Assembly: GCA_030148625.1 (NCBI GenBank)
Contig: JASBTC010000207.1
Span: 1-8,666, forward strand
Source of the DNA: Sphingobium sp.
GTDB lineage: Bacteria; Pseudomonadota; Alphaproteobacteria; Sphingomonadales; Sphingomonadaceae
Direction: 5' to 3'
Length of the DNA stretch: 8,666 bases
Shown in pieces: positions 5,134 to 8,666 of the stretch. Every line of letters begins with the position of its first letter. Within the stretch, counting starts at the first letter, position 1. The notes beneath the pieces are model-generated. The model saw only the letters and a program-made list of their open reading frames with translations, did no database searches and was not told the DNA's origin. The position numbers and the translations under genes were made by a program.

Positions 5134-5574
5134 TCAGGCCGCGACGATGATCTTCTCGATCTGGTCGACCGGATGGCCGGTCAGGTCCTTGGCGATTTCC
5201 CCGACGAGGCGATTCTCCACTTCCTTGTGATAGTGCTTCCTGAGTTCGCCGAGCGTCCTTGGCGGCGCAACGATGATCAGCGATTCGAAATCGTTGGAGA
5301 GCGCACGCTTGCGCAACAGGTCGGCAGTCTCACTTGCGAAGCGGTCTTCCTCCAGCTGGTGGAAATCGACTTCGGAAAAGCTGTGGCGGCCATGGCCGAC
5401 GCTTGAAAAGGACAGGCCGGGTGCGTCCGACTTCTGGTCGCGATCGGGTGGATTGTCCTGTTCACGCACATGATCCATCGCAAGATTCGGGTGTTTCGCG
5501 TCGCCCTCGTTGCGGAGGAACAGCATTTTCCGGCCGTCGGCCACCACCACCAGGCTCTTGTTCGCGATCAGCAT
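5134..5574 (-). CDS. Host attachment family protein (PF10116-like)
   Basis: This 146-residue protein matches the family annotated as 'protein required for attachment to host cells', widespread in alphaproteobacteria and relatives. Recognisable elements are the N-terminal strand and turn VVVADGRKMLFL (9-20), SDAPGLSFSS (49-58), IIVAPPRTLGELR (100-112) and the C-terminal helix EIAKDLTGHPVDQIEKII (126-143). There is no signal peptide, so despite the family name it is likely cytosolic; related folds have been likened to the eRF1 (baeRF) superfamily, which would imply a ribosome or RNA role. ATG 5574 was chosen for its excellent AAGGAG seven bases upstream; the frame stays open to 5640 without support. 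It is divergent from serS and has an EcfG-like promoter. Confidence 0.83.
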   Translation of the reverse strand: MLIANKSLVVVADGRKMLFLRNEGDAKHPNLAMDHVREQDNPPDRDQKSDAPGLSFSSVGHGRHSFSEVDFHQLEEDRFASETADLLRKRALSNDFESLIIVAPPRTLGELRKHYHKEVENRLVGEIAKDLTGHPVDQIEKIIVAA

Positions 5575-5594
5575 CGACGCACTCCTTCTGTTAG

Positions 5595-6946
<1,352 letters not shown>

Positions 6947-6947
<1 letters not shown>

Positions 6948-7711
6948 TGCGTATCCTGGTCACCAATGACGACGGCATCCACGCACCGGGCCTCAAGGTG
7001 ATGGAAGCGATCGCCCATGCCCTGTCCGACGATGTCTGGGTCGTCGCGCCGTCGGAAGAGCAATCGGGCGCGGGCCATTCGCTCACGCTCAGTCGTCCGG
7101 TCCGCATCCGCCGCCATGGCGAGCGTCGCTGGTCGGTGACGGGCACGCCCACCGACTCGGTGCTGATGGCGCTCGGCCAGCTGGTCGAGGGTGAGAAGCC
7201 CGACCTCGTATTGTCCGGGGTGAATCGCGGCGCCAATCTCGGCGAAGACGTCACCTATTCGGGCACCGTCTCCGCGGCGATGGAGGGCGCGCTCGCCGGC
7301 GTGCCCGCAATCGCGCTCAGCCAGGTCTATGCGCGCGAAGGCATGGGCGACAGCGTGCCCTTCGCCGTCGCCGAGGCCTGGGGCGAACGCGTGCTGCGTC
7401 CGCTGATCGGCATGAAGATGCCGTTCCGCACGCTCATCAACGTCAATTTCCCCGCCACCACGCCCGATGCGGTGCGCGGCGTGAAAGCGGTGCGGCAGGG
7501 TTTTCACGATTATGGCCGCACCCGCATCGTCAAGGGCACCGACCCGCGTGGCTATCCCTATTACTGGTTCGGCCTGGGCACTACCGAGCATACGCCGGGT
7601 CATGCCACCGACCTGGAGGCCATCGCCGAAGACTGGATCACGGTGACGCCGCTGCACCTCGACCTCACCCACGACGAATCGATGGCCGCGGTCGACGCGC
7701 TTTATCGATAA
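6947..7711 (+). CDS. surE: 5'/3'-nucleotidase SurE
   Basis: This 254-residue metal-dependent phosphatase hydrolyses nucleoside 5'- and 3'-monophosphates and short polyphosphates, and is linked to stationary-phase survival. The metal-site residues are visible: D8 and D9 in NDDG, S40 in EEQSGAGHS, and N93 in SGVNRGANLGEDVTYSGTVSAAMEG. The substrate-side TGTPTDSV (65-72) and the C-terminal TDLEAIAEDWITVTPLHLDLT are also typical. The start overlaps the serS stop by one base (TGATG), which fixes the start and implies coupling; no separate ribosome-binding site is visible. In enterobacteria surE is followed by pcm and nlpD; here an NlpD-like gene follows directly, with no pcm. Confidence 0.96.
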
Positions 7712-7715
7712 GCCG

Positions 7716-7735
7716 TTGCATGACGGTGCATGCAA
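7716..7735. promoter_or_regulatory. 7-bp inverted repeat between surE and nlpD-like gene
   Basis: TTGCATG (7716-7722) and CATGCAA (7729-7735) are perfect inverted copies with a six-base spacer, starting four bases after the surE stop. There is no T-run, so termination is unlikely. It lies just upstream of a possible extended -10 and could be an operator. The same heptamer TTGCATG occurs at 5635-5641 at the serS promoter candidate. Confidence 0.35.
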
Positions 7736-7749
7736 ACCGCTGAAATCCA

Positions 7750-7758
7750 TGCTAGTCT
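7750..7758 (+). promoter_or_regulatory. Extended -10 candidate for the nlpD-like gene
   Basis: TGCTAGTCT fits the extended -10 form TGnTAnnnT. Transcription would start about seven bases on, at or next to the ATG at 7766, consistent with the lack of a Shine-Dalgarno site. No good -35 element is seen, so the call is weak. Confidence 0.3.
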
Positions 7759-7765
7759 AAACAAT

Positions 7766-8666
7766 ATGGGCGCTAGGGTGGGGACCAGAAGCATCATCGC
7801 AGCAACGGCGCTGCTCGTCGCGGGCTGCGTCCCGCGCGGCGGATCCGCGCCGCCCGCCCCGCCGCCGCCCGTGCCGATGCTCGAAACCGAGATCGTCAAT
7901 CTTCCCGAAACGCCACCCGCCTGGGAAGCCAAGCCCGCCGCGGCCGGCGCGAAGCAGGTCGAGGGTTCGCTCTACCGCGTGGCGGACGGCGACACGTTGC
8001 GCGGCGTGGGCGAAAAGACCGGCGCCGGATCCGAAGCGATCGCGCGCGCCAACAGCCTGGCCGCGCCTTACACCATCTTTCCCGGCCAGATGCTGCGCAT
8101 TCCCGCCGGCCGCTATCACCGCGTCGGCCAGGGCGAAACCGGCATCGCCATCGCGCGCGCCTATGGCGTCGGCTGGTCCGACATCCTCGCGCTCAACGGG
8201 TTGCAGGAGCCGTTCGTGCTGCGTGTCGGCCAGCGGCTTGCGCTGCCCGATGCCGCCGCACCGCCCCAGCGCCAGACGCTCGAACAGCGCGCCGCCGCCT
8301 TCCGGCTCGACATCGCATCGATTCTGAGCGGCGGCGAACCCGCGCTGCCGGAGGGCAAGCCCCCTGCCCGTCCTGCCGCCACCGCCGCACGCACCTTGCC
8401 GCCCAATGCCGCCGTGGCGGCACCGTCACGCTTCCAGGGCGGATTCATCTGGCCCGCAACCGGTCGGCTGCTCACGCGTTTCGGGCCGAGTGGAAAGGGT
8501 CAGGTGAATCAGGGCGTCAACATCGCGCTGCCGCGCGGCACCGACATCAAGGCCGCTGCCGACGGCGTCGTCGCCTATGTCGGCGACGGCGTAAATGCCT
8601 ATGGCGGGCTGATCCTGATCCGCCACGGCAGCGGCTGGGCGACCGCCTATGGACATGCCCAGGAAT
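7766..8666 (+). CDS. nlpD: NlpD-like LysM/M23 lipoprotein, 3' end cut by window
   Basis: The first 300 residues are present and the frame is still open at the window edge. A lipoprotein signal is clear: a basic N-terminus, a hydrophobic core and lipobox LVAGC (17-21). A Pro-rich linker follows, then two LysM peptidoglycan-binding repeats (about 69-113, YRVADGDTLRGV to MLRIP; about 117-161, YHRVGQGETGIAI to LALP), an Ala/Pro linker, and an M23/LytM domain from about 226 (FIWPATGRLLTRFG). The canonical zinc-ligand motif HxGxD is NQGVN here (N248, N252), so the enzyme is probably inactive, like E. coli NlpD, which activates an amidase during daughter-cell separation. It starts 54 bases after surE. 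ATG 7766 has no Shine-Dalgarno site; GTG 7778 is an alternative. Confidence 0.88.
   Translation, partial: MGARVGTRSIIAATALLVAGCVPRGGSAPPAPPPPVPMLETEIVNLPETPPAWEAKPAAAGAKQVEGSLYRVADGDTLRGVGEKTGAGSEAIARANSLAAPYTIFPGQMLRIPAGRYHRVGQGETGIAIARAYGVGWSDILALNGLQEPFVLRVGQRLALPDAAAPPQRQTLEQRAAAFRLDIASILSGGEPALPEGKPPARPAATAARTLPPNAAVAAPSRFQGGFIWPATGRLLTRFGPSGKGQVNQGVNIALPRGTDIKAAADGVVAYVGDGVNAYGGLILIRHGSGWATAYGHAQE

Noticed and set aside
4399..5150. Long open frames on both strands across the Ser-rich gene (Ala/Arg-rich, Leu/Glu-rich)
   Set aside because: They arise because repeated AGC/TCG codons contain no stops in other frames. They have no signal peptide, no domain and no ribosome-binding site; the Ser/Gly frame has a start, export signal and terminator.

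Overview
The window looks like chromosomal DNA from a high-GC alphaproteobacterium, most likely a sphingomonad (Sphingomonas, Sphingobium or a relative). The pointers are an RcdA/DUF1465 protein, a DksA of the alphaproteobacterial type lacking most zinc-finger cysteines, a 'host attachment' family protein, a Gly/Ser-rich secreted protein with a PEP-CTERM-like tail, and the order serS-surE-nlpD. It reads mostly as core chromosome. I see no transposase, integrase, phage gene, CRISPR array, rRNA or tRNA. The genus is inferred from family resemblance, not from a search.

Layout. 1-1358 (+): a small two-helix membrane protein whose start lies inside a long perfect inverted repeat, then a nitronate monooxygenase-type flavoprotein. 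1393-1483: a nested palindromic repeat between convergent genes. 1541-2311 (-): a ydcH-like small gene followed by an rcdA homologue. 2495-2650 (+): a second, 51-residue YdcH-like gene, divergent from the first. 2661-3642 (-): dksA followed by a single-domain PilZ gene, with a hairpin at the convergent end. 3643-4126: an AT-richer intergenic region holding a dksA promoter and a cluster of CtrA-like TTAACC motifs. 4127-5131 (+): a secreted Ser/Gly-rich protein ending in a textbook intrinsic terminator. 5134-5574 (-): the host-attachment gene with an EcfG-like promoter. 5670-8666 (+): serS, surE and an NlpD-like lipoprotein cut by the window edge.

How it fits together. Several genes belong to regulatory networks: RcdA (an adaptor in ClpXP-dependent CtrA turnover in Caulobacter), PilZ (c-di-GMP response) and DksA (ppGpp/RNA polymerase). 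The promoter region of the Ser-rich surface-protein candidate carries CtrA-like sites, so cell-cycle control of a cell-surface protein is a testable idea. The serS-surE-nlpD block combines translation, nucleotide clean-up and envelope division.

The least ordinary element is the Ser/Gly-rich protein. It has two uninterrupted serine runs of 27 and 23 residues, the first written with all six serine codons, joined by GSS and His-containing repeats. I found no clear evidence of a wholly new multi-gene system. The Ser-rich protein and its promoter are the best candidates for undescribed biology here.
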